Shown here piece after piece: positions 34,470-42,589 of a stretch of DNA of 64,000 nt; within the stretch, counting starts at the first letter, position 1; the number at the start of each line of letters is the position of its first letter. The translations under genes and the position numbers were made by a program. The notes under the pieces were generated by a model. The model worked only from the letters and a program-made list of their open reading frames with translations, was not told where the DNA came from and ran no database searches. The stretch is from Candidatus Rhodobacter oscarellae (GTDB lineage Bacteria; Pseudomonadota; Alphaproteobacteria; Rhodobacterales; Rhodobacteraceae). The stretch is from assembly GCF_001078595.1 (NCBI RefSeq), contig NZ_LFTY01000002.1:604123-668122 (forward strand), read 5' to 3'.

Positions 34470-35135
34470 CTAAGGGGCTTGCAACGGGTCGGTCCAGTTG
34501 ATCGGTGTTTGTTCGCGTTTAGAGAGCCAAGCGTTGGTGCGGCTAAAGGGGCGCGACCCAAAGAACCCACGGCGGGCCGATAGCGGGGAGGGATGCGCGG
34601 TCTCGATCTTGAGGTGATGCGCGGCCAGGCTGGCGCCGAGCTTTTGCGCCGGTCTGCCCCAGAGCAGGAAGGCGCGCGGCGTGTCGTCCAGATGCGCCAG
34701 GATCTGATGCGTCAGCGCCTGCCATCCCAGCGCCTTGTGCCCGTTGGCCTCGCCCGCGGGCACGGTCAGCACCGTGTTGAGCAGCAAAACGCCCTGCTTT
34801 GCCCAAAACCGCAGATCGGCATTCGGTGGGCGCGCGCCGAGGTCGGCCTCTAACTCCTTGTATATGTTTGCCAAAGAGCGGGGCAGGGGAGTGACATGCG
34901 GCTCGGCGGAGAAGGCCAGCCCATGGGCGTGGCCCGGTGTGGGATAGGGGTCCTGGCCAAGGATCACGACGCGGGTGTCTGCGGGAGGGCAGAGTTCCAG
35001 GGCCGCGAAGACCTGTGTCGATGCCGGCAGGATCGGGCGAGTCTCCGCGCGCAACGCGGTCTCTAGTTTGGCGAGTTCGGTCCGGAAAAAGGGCAGGTCT
35101 GACCAGTCGCCGAGTTTATCTGTTGAGAAGGGCAT
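34470..35135 (-). CDS. ung: Uracil-DNA glycosylase, family 1
   Basis: 221 residues. The family-1 catalytic motif GQDPYPTPG with its water-activating Asp, the uracil-binding LLLNTVLTV and the DNA-intercalating HPSPLSARRGFFG are intact. It excises uracil from DNA. It sits 21 bp upstream of trpC on the same strand, an unusual place in the middle of a tryptophan operon, and may now drive trpC-moaC-moeA expression. Confidence 0.95.
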   Translation of the reverse strand: MPFSTDKLGDWSDLPFFRTELAKLETALRAETRPILPASTQVFAALELCPPADTRVVILGQDPYPTPGHAHGLAFSAEPHVTPLPRSLANIYKELEADLGARPPNADLRFWAKQGVLLLNTVLTVPAGEANGHKALGWQALTHQILAHLDDTPRAFLLWGRPAQKLGASLAAHHLKIETAHPSPLSARRGFFGSRPFSRTNAWLSKREQTPINWTDPLQAP

Positions 35136-35319
35136 GATGGCCAGGGGTATTGCGTTCTCGCGGGGTTTTCAAATTGACTTTGCCGTTGGGGGCTTCTGCA
35201 GTTCCTTGAGGGGCGATGGTGGCTTGGAAAGGGCGTTGAGCATCAAGCGCACCGCCCTGACAACGCTTGCCGACACCAGATGAAACGGGACTCACGCCGA
35301 GCGACCGCCCAGCTTGCCT

Positions 35320-35447
35320 GGGCTGCGGCCGACCTCCTCCAGGAGGCCGCAATTGCAACCGCGCATCCAATTGAAACGTTTCGGTTTCCAGAGATGTCGT
35401 TGATGGTAGAGCTGATGCGCAAGCGACCTCCAGGTCGGCCGCAGCCC
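35320..35447. repeat. 128-bp element with 16-bp terminal inverted repeats
   Basis: GGGCTGCGGCCGACCT at 35320-35335 is exactly inverted at 35432-35447. Inner inverted pairs are GCGCATC (35361-35367) / GATGCGC (35414-35420), CCTCC/GGAGG just inside the left end and CGACCT/AGGTCG at the right end. It lies in the 430-bp gap between trpD and ung (35136-35565). The rest of that gap has GCCCAG/CTGGGC and CCCGGG-rich hairpins but no credible gene. No transposase is visible; it may be a MITE-like or structured RNA repeat. Confidence 0.75.
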
Positions 35448-35565
35448 GTGTTGCGTTTGGTTCAAAGTAGAGGCCCCGGGTCAAGCCCAGGGTGGCAGAT
35501 AGCCAACGTCCCCGCCAGGCCAATACTGGCCGATTTTATCCGGTCTCAGCCGCCAGCGCCACCGC

Positions 35566-36582
35566 TCAGGCCTGCGTCGCCGCAGCCAATGCGTGCACCT
35601 TGGCCCTGGCCGCGCCGCTGTCGATGCTCTGCGCCGCCATTTCGACGCCCTCATGCAGGGTGCCCGCCTTGCGCGCCACGCAGAGCGCGGCGGAGGCGTT
35701 CAGCAGCACCGCGTCGCGATAGGCTCCGGGCGCGCCATCCAGCAAGGCCGCGAAGGCCTTGCCGTTCTCCTCGGGGGTGCCGCCCAGGATGGCCTCGAAC
35801 GGGTGGACGGGCAGGCCCGCGTCCTCGGGGTGGATTTCGCTGTCAGAGATGCTGCCGTCCTCTTCGAGTGCGGCGACCCAGCTGGGCCCGGCGATGGACA
35901 GCTCGTCCGTACCGTCCGAGCCGTGCACCAGCCAGGCGCATTCCGAGCCGAGCGATTTTAGCACCTCGGCCATGGGCCGGATCAGGTCGCGCGTGAAGGC
36001 TCCGGTGAGCTGGCGTTTGACGCCGGCGGGGTTCGTCAGCGGGCCCAGGATGTTGAAGATCGTGCGGGTGCCAAGCTCGGCCCGCACCGGGCCCACATGG
36101 GCCATCGCGGGGTGGTGCATCGGCGCCATCATGAAGCAGATGCCCGCGCTTTCCAGGGCCTTTTCAACCACATCCGCGCCGATCATCACCTTGATGCCCA
36201 TCTGCCCCAGCGCGTCCGCCGCGCCGGATTTCGACGAAAGGTTGCGGTTGCCATGCTTGGCCACGGGCACGCCCGCGCCCGCGACCACGAAAGCCGTGGC
36301 GGTGGAGATGTTGAGCGTGCCCTTGCCGTCGCCCCCGGTGCCGACGATGTCCATCGCGCCCTGGGGCGCGCGCACCTTGTTGCATTTGGCGCGCATCACT
36401 GCGGCGGCGGCGGCGTATTCCGCGACGGTCTCGCCGCGGGTGCGCAGCGCCATCAGCAAGCCGCCGATCTGGCTGGGCGTGGCCTCGCCGTCAAAGAGGA
36501 TGCCAAAGGCGGTCTCGGCCTCGTCGCGGGTCAGCGGGCGGTCGGCGGCGGCGCCAATGAGGGGCTTCAGCGCGTCGCTCAT
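35566..36582 (-). CDS. trpD: Anthranilate phosphoribosyltransferase
   Basis: 338 residues, full length. It transfers phosphoribose from PRPP to anthranilate. PRPP and Mg motifs are visible: [19 protein letters not shown], the [21 protein letters not shown] segment and [18 protein letters not shown]. It overlaps trpG by 4 nt (ATGA), so the two are coupled. The 430-bp gap that follows breaks the usual trpGDC continuity. Confidence 0.95.
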   Translation of the reverse strand: MSDALKPLIGAAADRPLTRDEAETAFGILFDGEATPSQIGGLLMALRTRGETVAEYAAAAAVMRAKCNKVRAPQGAMDIVGTGGDGKGTLNISTATAFVVAGAGVPVAKHGNRNLSSKSGAADALGQMGIKVMIGADVVEKALESAGICFMMAPMHHPAMAHVGPVRAELGTRTIFNILGPLTNPAGVKRQLTGAFTRDLIRPMAEVLKSLGSECAWLVHGSDGTDELSIAGPSWVAALEEDGSISDSEIHPEDAGLPVHPFEAILGGTPEENGKAFAALLDGAPGAYRDAVLLNASAALCVARKAGTLHEGVEMAAQSIDSGAARAKVHALAAATQA

Positions 36583-37160
36583 GCTGCCACCGGGACGATA
36601 TCTAGGAAGGTCTTCAGCATCTTATGCCCGTGTTCGGTGCGGATTGATTCGGGGTGGAACTGCACGCCATGGATCGGCAGGTCGCGATGGGCCAGCCCCA
36701 TGATCATGCCGCTGTCCAGCCAGGCGGTGATCTCTAGGCAGTTGGGCAGGCTCTCGCGCTCGACGGTCAGCGAGTGGTAGCGCGTGGCGTCAAAGGGCGA
36801 GGGCAGCCCGGCAAAGACCGAGGCGCCCGAATGGTGCATCGCGCCGAGCTTGCCATGCACGATCTCGCCGGCGCGGACCACCTTGCCGCCAAAGGCCTGG
36901 CCGATGGTCTGATGGCCCAGGCAGACGCCCAGCAGGGGCGTGCGGCTCTCGGCGGCGGCGGCGACCATGCCAAGGCAGATGCCCGCCTGGTCGGGGTCGC
37001 AGGGCCCGGGGCTCAGCACGATCCCATCCGGGCGCAGCCCCATCGCCTCTTGCACGTCCAGCGCATCGTTGCGCCGCACCACCACTTCGGCCCCCAACTC
37101 GCCCAGATAATGGGCAAGGTTGTAGGTGAAGCTGTCATAGTTATCGATCAACAGCAGCAT
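36579..37160 (-). CDS. trpG: Anthranilate synthase component II (glutamine amidotransferase)
   Basis: 193 residues from [14 protein letters not shown] (ATG 37160). It is a class I glutamine amidotransferase with nucleophile Cys in LLGVCLGHQ and the His-Glu pair near [11 protein letters not shown]. It supplies ammonia to TrpE, which is encoded separately about 4 kb away. The longer frame to 37214 lacks a family match. It diverges from the polysaccharide-deacetylase gene. Confidence 0.95.
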   Translation of the reverse strand: MLLLIDNYDSFTYNLAHYLGELGAEVVVRRNDALDVQEAMGLRPDGIVLSPGPCDPDQAGICLGMVAAAAESRTPLLGVCLGHQTIGQAFGGKVVRAGEIVHGKLGAMHHSGASVFAGLPSPFDATRYHSLTVERESLPNCLEITAWLDSGMIMGLAHRDLPIHGVQFHPESIRTEHGHKMLKTFLDIVPVAA

Positions 37161-37289
37161 CGCGCCGGCCTTATGAATAGGGGGTGCATCCCGACCCCGG
37201 GTCGCGCTATACATGCTCAGAGCCAGGCGCGAGGGTCAAGCGCCGGTATAGAAAACGACGCCTCGGCCATGCATCGGGGGAGCAGTGCC

Positions 37290-38765
37290 ATGATGTTGAG
37301 AATGTTGTCAGGAGCCGTTTTAGGCGCGGTTGTCGGCGGAGCAGGGCTTGTCGCGCTCTCGATGGTCGCGCCGCGGATTGAGCTGTCCCTGCCGGAGCCG
37401 TCTGCCGAAGAGGTTGCGGTGCCGGCGGGCTCTGAGTTCAACGCCGAGCGCCCGGACACGGACCCCATCCTGCCGCAGACCGAGGGCCGACCCGCTGGCG
37501 AGGCGGGAACCCTAGGAAGTGTCGATACCGGCCTTTCCGCGCCAAGCGTGGACACAAGCCCGGTCGCGACCCCGCAGGCGATGCAGGTCGAGGCGGATAT
37601 CTCCAGCCCCTCCTCGGAGGGCGGCAGCACCGCTGGGCTGAACGTGAGCGGCGAAGAAGGGGTCGTCTCGCTGCCCGGCACGGCGCAACCGTCGGAGCCG
37701 GGGCTAGAGACAACGCCCACCCAAGTGGACGCGCCGCTGGCGACGCCCGCAGCGCCTACGCCCGAGACCGTGACGGCCCCATCCGCGGGCCCGACAGAGA
37801 CCGCCCCAGAGATATCTGCGCCCAGCGATCCCGCGCTCGAGACCGATCTTGCCGCGTCTGCCACCGCGCCCGCGTTGGAACCTGCCCCCGCGACCGCCGA
37901 GAGCGCCGAGGCGCCCGTCGCCGCCGACGGGCCGGGCCGCATCGTGGCGCCAGACCTTTCGGTTGACGCGCCCAACCTGCCCACCACGGCGGATGCCTCT
38001 ATTTCGGCGCCGTCCTTCGGCGCGATCGCTTCGAACGCGGCAGAGGACAGCCTGCCCAATATCGGCGCGGGGCCAGAGACGCCCGCCGAGGTCGAAGCCG
38101 CGCCAGCACTGCTGCGCTACGCCGCGCCCTTTGAGCCGGAGAACGATACGCCCCGCTTGGCAATCGTGTTGATTGATGACGGCGTCGCCGCGCTGGATGG
38201 GCTTGCGGATCTGCCGCTGCCGGTGGCCGTGGCGGTCGACCCGCTGGATGATGGCGCCGCAGGGCGCATGGCGGCGCTTCGTGCCGCTGGCGTCGAGGTT
38301 CTGGTGCTCACGCCGCTGCCCAAGGGTGCTGCGCCGGCGGATGTCGAGGTGGCCTTCCAAAGCTATTTCACCGCCGTACCGCAAGCCGTCGCGGTGATGG
38401 ACCTGCCGCAGGCCGTGCTGCAAGAATCGCGACCGCGCGCGGTGCAGGTCGTTGAGATCTTGAAGGAAACCGGGCACGGCCTGGTGACCTATAACAAGGG
38501 CCTGAACGCCGCCTTGCGCATCGCCGAGCGGGAAGGCGTGGCCGCGGCCAAGCTGAGCCGCGTGTTCGACGATGGCTCCACGGACGCTGGCGGCATGCGC
38601 CGCGCGCTCAATCAAGGCGTGTTCCGATCCGGGCAAGAAAAAGCCGCCGTTCTGGTGGGTCAGCTGCGCCCCGAAGCCCTGGCCGTTCTGGCCGAATGGA
38701 GCTTCGGGTCGCGGGCGCGGCAGGTGACGCTCGCGCCCGTGTCGGCGGTGCTGCGCGGCGACTAA
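37290..38765 (+). CDS. Divergent polysaccharide deacetylase with long disordered linker
   Basis: 491 residues from ATG 37290 (GGGGGAG upstream). The N-terminus has a single membrane anchor (MLSGAVLGAVVGGAGLVALSMV). Residues about 30-270 are low-complexity Pro/Ala/Ser/Glu-rich sequence. The C-terminal domain (about 280-490), LAIVLIDDGVAAL to RAVQVVEILKETGHGLVTYN, matches the divergent (YibQ-type) polysaccharide-deacetylase family. It probably acts on cell-envelope glycan in the periplasm. A YibQ gene between trpE and trpG is a recalled feature of Rhodobacter; here it is on the opposite strand to both. Confidence 0.8.
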   Translation: MMLRMLSGAVLGAVVGGAGLVALSMVAPRIELSLPEPSAEEVAVPAGSEFNAERPDTDPILPQTEGRPAGEAGTLGSVDTGLSAPSVDTSPVATPQAMQVEADISSPSSEGGSTAGLNVSGEEGVVSLPGTAQPSEPGLETTPTQVDAPLATPAAPTPETVTAPSAGPTETAPEISAPSDPALETDLAASATAPALEPAPATAESAEAPVAADGPGRIVAPDLSVDAPNLPTTADASISAPSFGAIASNAAEDSLPNIGAGPETPAEVEAAPALLRYAAPFEPENDTPRLAIVLIDDGVAALDGLADLPLPVAVAVDPLDDGAAGRMAALRAAGVEVLVLTPLPKGAAPADVEVAFQSYFTAVPQAVAVMDLPQAVLQESRPRAVQVVEILKETGHGLVTYNKGLNAALRIAEREGVAAAKLSRVFDDGSTDAGGMRRALNQGVFRSGQEKAAVLVGQLRPEALAVLAEWSFGSRARQVTLAPVSAVLRGD

Positions 38766-38871
38766 ATCTGGGCGTTTGCGGCGCCGTGGACTTGCGTTAC
38801 ACTTGTGTCATGAGCGACCGCCTCGGCGGGCCGCACGGCCAGGAATGAACCGAGCACGGAACCCGTAGACG

Positions 38872-40836
38872 ATGACACAGGCGCATTTCCCGCATCTTTT
38901 CTCGCCCCTTACAATCGCTGGTACGACGCTGCGAAACCGGATCGTCTCGACCGGGCACGAGACGCATCTGGCGCATGGCGGCGCGCTGGGCGACGAGATC
39001 GTGGCCTATCACGAGGCGCGGGCCCGCGGCGGCGCCGGGCTGATCATTGTCGAGGTGGCCTTGCCGCATCGCTCGGGCGTGTTCGTGGCCGATCCGATCC
39101 GTGTCGACAGCGACGATTGCATCCCCGGATACGCGCGTCTTGCCAAGGTGGTGCAGGGGCATGGTGCGGCGCTGGTCGCGCAGCTCTTCCACCCTGGGCG
39201 AGAGATGCTGGCCTCCGAGGACGGGACCGAGCCGGTGTCCTACAGCGCCTCGGCCACGCCCAACGAGCGCTTTCACGTGATGCCGCGCCAGATGCCGCTG
39301 GAGATGATCACAGAGGTCGTATCCGCCTTCGGCGACGCGGCGCGACGCATGCAGCGCGCGGGGCTGAACGGGGTCGAGATCGTGGGCTCGCATGGCTACC
39401 TGCCCGCGCAGTTCCTCAACCCGCATGTGAACCGGCGCACGGATGCCTATGGTGGCTCGCTGGAGAACCGCACGCGGTTCATTCGCGAGATCGCCGCGGA
39501 TATCCGCGCCAAGACGGACCCTGATTTCGTGATCGGCCTGCGCCTGTCGGGGGATGAGAAAAGCCATGACGGGCTTGAGCAAGGCGAGGCGCTTGAGGCC
39601 TGCGCGCGCATCGCAGAGGGTGGCGATGTCAGCTATCTGAGCGTCGTGGCGGGCAGCTCTGGGACCCTGGCGGGCTCAATTCATATCGCGCCGCCAATGT
39701 ATGAGGAGGTCGGCTATACCGCCCCCCTGGGCGCGGCGGTACGCAAGCGCACCGGCCTGCCCACGATCGTGACCGGGCGCCTGAACCAGCCTCAAGACGC
39801 CGAGCGGGTGATCGCCTCAGGGCAGGCGGATCTGTGCGGCATGACCCGCGCCATGATCTGCGACCCCGAGATTGGCGAGAAGGCCCGAACGGGCCGGCTG
39901 GACGACATCCGCGCCTGCATCGCCTGCAACCAGGCCTGCATTGGGCATTTCCACGCGGGCTACCCGATCTCTTGCATCCAGAACCCGGTGTCTGGGCGCG
40001 AGACGGTCTATGGCGAGATGACGCCCGCGGACACCCCGCGCCGGGTGCTTGTCGTGGGCGGCGGTCCCGCCGGGATGAAGGCCGCCGCCACCGCCGCCGC
40101 GCGCGGCCACGCGGTGACCCTGCTCGAGAAGGGCCCGCAGCTTGGCGGGCAGGCCCGGCTGGCGCAGATGCTGCCGCATCGCGCCGAGTTCGGCGGGATC
40201 ATCACCAACCTCACGCGCGAGATGGAACTGGCCGGGGCGCAGTGGCAAACCGGGGTCGAGGTGACCCAGGCTGTGATCCGCGAACACGCGCCCGACGCCG
40301 TCATCGTGGCCACCGGCGCCGCGCCGCGCTGGCCCGAGTTCGAGGGCCGCGACGACGCCCATGTGGTGGACGCCTGGCAGGTGCTGCTGAACCAAGCCAA
40401 TGTGGGCAAGTCGGTGGTCGTGGCCGATTGGCGCGCCGATTGGATCGGCATCGGCATCGCTGAGCTTTTGGCGCAGAACGGGCACGCGGTGAAACTGGCG
40501 GTGAACGGCTACATGCCGGGGCAGACCATCCAGATGTATGTGCGCGACGCCAGCATCGGGCGCTTGCACAGCCTGGGGGTCGAGATGGTGCCCTATGTCC
40601 GGCTGTTTGGGGCGGACGAGGACAGCGTCTACCTGCAGCACATCATGAACAATGAACCGGTGATCTGCGAGGGTGTGGACACGCTGGTGCTGTGCCAGGG
40701 GCACGAGCCCGTCAACTCGGTCGAGGAGATGCTGCGCGAGATGGGGGTCGCGCACCACCTGGCGGGGGATTGCATCGCGCCCCGCACCGCGGAGGAGGCG
40801 GTTTTTGAGGGGCTCAAGGTCGGGATGGCGGTCTAA
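38872..40836 (+). CDS. Old-yellow-enzyme/Fe-S flavoprotein oxidoreductase (TMA dehydrogenase / dienoyl-CoA reductase type)
   Basis: 654 residues. The N-terminal FMN barrel (about 1-340) begins LFSPLTIAGTTLRNRIVSTGHET. The cluster motif CIACNQACIGHF plus a further Cys (ISCIQNP) is the [4Fe-4S] site. The C-terminal FAD/NAD domain starts VLVVGGGPAGMKAA. This architecture occurs in trimethylamine and dimethylamine dehydrogenases, 2,4-dienoyl-CoA reductase and N-methylproline demethylases. The substrate is uncertain; a methylated amine such as a betaine derivative is one candidate. It stands alone, and repeat copy C follows. Confidence 0.8.
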   Translation: MTQAHFPHLFSPLTIAGTTLRNRIVSTGHETHLAHGGALGDEIVAYHEARARGGAGLIIVEVALPHRSGVFVADPIRVDSDDCIPGYARLAKVVQGHGAALVAQLFHPGREMLASEDGTEPVSYSASATPNERFHVMPRQMPLEMITEVVSAFGDAARRMQRAGLNGVEIVGSHGYLPAQFLNPHVNRRTDAYGGSLENRTRFIREIAADIRAKTDPDFVIGLRLSGDEKSHDGLEQGEALEACARIAEGGDVSYLSVVAGSSGTLAGSIHIAPPMYEEVGYTAPLGAAVRKRTGLPTIVTGRLNQPQDAERVIASGQADLCGMTRAMICDPEIGEKARTGRLDDIRACIACNQACIGHFHAGYPISCIQNPVSGRETVYGEMTPADTPRRVLVVGGGPAGMKAAATAAARGHAVTLLEKGPQLGGQARLAQMLPHRAEFGGIITNLTREMELAGAQWQTGVEVTQAVIREHAPDAVIVATGAAPRWPEFEGRDDAHVVDAWQVLLNQANVGKSVVVADWRADWIGIGIAELLAQNGHAVKLAVNGYMPGQTIQMYVRDASIGRLHSLGVEMVPYVRLFGADEDSVYLQHIMNNEPVICEGVDTLVLCQGHEPVNSVEEMLREMGVAHHLAGDCIAPRTAEEAVFEGLKVGMAV

Positions 40837-40861
40837 GGCAGGTGTTGGGCTGGAGCGGGTT

Positions 40862-41024
40862 TTGGACGTCACAATTTTCTTGCAAGAAAATTGCGAAACT
40901 CTTGCAAGAGTTTCCTGGGCGCAACACGAGATGATCCGTCTAGGGCGCCCTCTTGGCCACTTGCGGGCCCAACTTTCCTTTGAAGGAAAGTACAAATCTC
41001 TTGCAAGAGATTTGGCGCGCCCAA
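40862..41024. repeat. Four-hairpin palindromic element, copy C (inverted)
   Basis: The same element in reverse order: IV at 40872-40893, III at 40895-40914 (a perfect 20-bp palindrome), II at 40972-40991 (arms ACTTTCCTT / AAGGAAAGT), I at 40993-41014. The ends are TTGG (40862) and CCAA (41021). It lies between the convergent flavoenzyme and trpE genes. Length is 163 bp. Confidence 0.95.
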
Positions 41025-41077
41025 AATGACCGCTGGAGGCCAATCCCGGAAAGCCCCAATATCGGCGGGCGGTATTC

Positions 41078-42589
41078 TTACCGATTGCCGTCCCGCACAA
41101 ACCGGCCCGCATCCTCGGCGGCCTTTCGGATCGCCTTGGACTTGTTCACCGTCTCTTCGAACTCGGCCTCGGGGTCGCTGTCATAGACCACGCCGCCGCC
41201 GGCCTGGATGTAGAGCGTTTCGTCCTTCACCACCGCGGTGCGCAGCGCGATGCAGACATCCATGTCGCCGCCGCTGCTGAAATACCCCACGCCGCCGCCA
41301 TAGACGCCGCGCTTTTCCGGCTCTAGCTCGTCGATGATCTCCATCGCGCGCACCTTGGGCGCCCCAGAGACGGTGCCCGCGGGCAGCCCCGCCAGCAGCG
41401 CCGACAGCGCGTCATGCTCATCCGACAGCTCGCCCACTACGTTCGAGACGATATGCATCACGTGGCTGTAGCGCTCGATGATGAACTCCTCGGTCGGGCG
41501 CACGGTGCCGATCTTGGCCACGCGGCCCACGTCGTTGCGGCCCAGGTCCAAGAGCATCAGATGCTCGGCGCATTCCTTCTCGTCGCCCAGCAGGTCCTCC
41601 TCCAAGGCGCGGTCCTTTTCGGGTGTCGCGCCGCGCGGGCGGGTCCCCGCGATGGGGCGGATGGTGACCTCTTTGTCAAAGACCCGCACCAGGATCTCGG
41701 GGCTCGCGCCGATCACCTGGAAGCCGCCGAAGTTAAAAAAGAACATGAACGGCGAGGGGTTGGTGCGGCGCAGCGAGCGGTAGAGCGCGAAGGGCGGCAG
41801 CGCGAAGGGCTGCGCCCAGCGTTGCGAGGGCACGCATTGAAAGATGTCGCCCGCGCGGATGTACTCCTTGGCCTTCTCGATCGCGGCCAGGTAGTCCGGC
41901 TTGGTGAAGTTCGACACGGGCTCGGCGATCTGCGCCTCGTCGCCCAGGTCGCGGGCGGTCTCCGCGGTGCCGCGCTCCAGGTCGCGCACGGCGTCCATCA
42001 CGCGCTCGGCGGCCTGCGCATAGGCGGCGCGCGCGCTGAGGCCTGAGGCCGCCCAGGCGGGCGAGACCACGGTCACCTCGCCCTTCACCCCGTCCAGCAC
42101 CGCAACGACTGAGGGCCGCATCAGCACCGCGTCCGGCAGGCCCAGCGGGTCGGGGTTCACATCGGGCAGATGCTCGACCAGGCGGATCATGTCATAGCCC
42201 AGATAGCCGAAAAGCCCGGCGCTGGCAGCGGGCAGGTCATCCGGCAGGTCGATGCGCGATTCCTCGATCAGGGCGCGCAGGGTGGTCAGCGGGTCGCCGT
42301 CCAGCGCCTCAAAGCCCTCCGCATCGAACCGCGCCGAGCGGTTCAGCCGCGAGCCCTCGCCCCGGCAGTCCCAGATCAGGTCGGGCTTCATCCCGATGAT
42401 AGAGTAGCGCCCCCGCACCTCGCCGCCGGTTACGCTTTCCAGCACAAAGCTGTCCTTGCGCGCCGCGGTCAGCTTGAGCATCAGCGACACCGGCGTGTCG
42501 AGGTCCGCCGCCAGCCGCGCGTATACCACCTGGTTCTCGCCGCGCTCATACCCGGCGGCGAAGGCGTCATATCCGGGCGTGAGGTTCAT
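41078..42589 (-). CDS. trpE: Anthranilate synthase component I
   Basis: 503 residues. It converts chorismate and ammonia (from TrpG) to anthranilate. The feedback-site motif LMLKLTA near the N-terminus and the chorismate-binding domain motifs (IAGTRPRGATPEKD, EHLMLLDLGRNDVGRVAKIGTV, PAGTVSGAPKVRAMEIID) are all present. Its start is directly after the stop of the PpiD-like gene, so they are probably co-transcribed. No leader peptide or attenuator is seen. Confidence 0.95.
   Translation of the reverse strand: MNLTPGYDAFAAGYERGENQVVYARLAADLDTPVSLMLKLTAARKDSFVLESVTGGEVRGRYSIIGMKPDLIWDCRGEGSRLNRSARFDAEGFEALDGDPLTTLRALIEESRIDLPDDLPAASAGLFGYLGYDMIRLVEHLPDVNPDPLGLPDAVLMRPSVVAVLDGVKGEVTVVSPAWAASGLSARAAYAQAAERVMDAVRDLERGTAETARDLGDEAQIAEPVSNFTKPDYLAAIEKAKEYIRAGDIFQCVPSQRWAQPFALPPFALYRSLRRTNPSPFMFFFNFGGFQVIGASPEILVRVFDKEVTIRPIAGTRPRGATPEKDRALEEDLLGDEKECAEHLMLLDLGRNDVGRVAKIGTVRPTEEFIIERYSHVMHIVSNVVGELSDEHDALSALLAGLPAGTVSGAPKVRAMEIIDELEPEKRGVYGGGVGYFSSGGDMDVCIALRTAVVKDETLYIQAGGGVVYDSDPEAEFEETVNKSKAIRKAAEDAGRFVRDGNR

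Noticed and set aside
35116..35523. 135-codon minus-strand frame in the trpD-ung gap
   Set aside because: It runs through the inverted-repeat element and into the ung 5' end, has no ribosome-binding site, and its translation follows the repeat rather than a protein family.
36774..37289. Upstream extension of the polysaccharide-deacetylase frame
   Set aside because: It overlaps trpG antisense and has no family similarity; the start at 37290 has a ribosome-binding site and begins at the membrane anchor.
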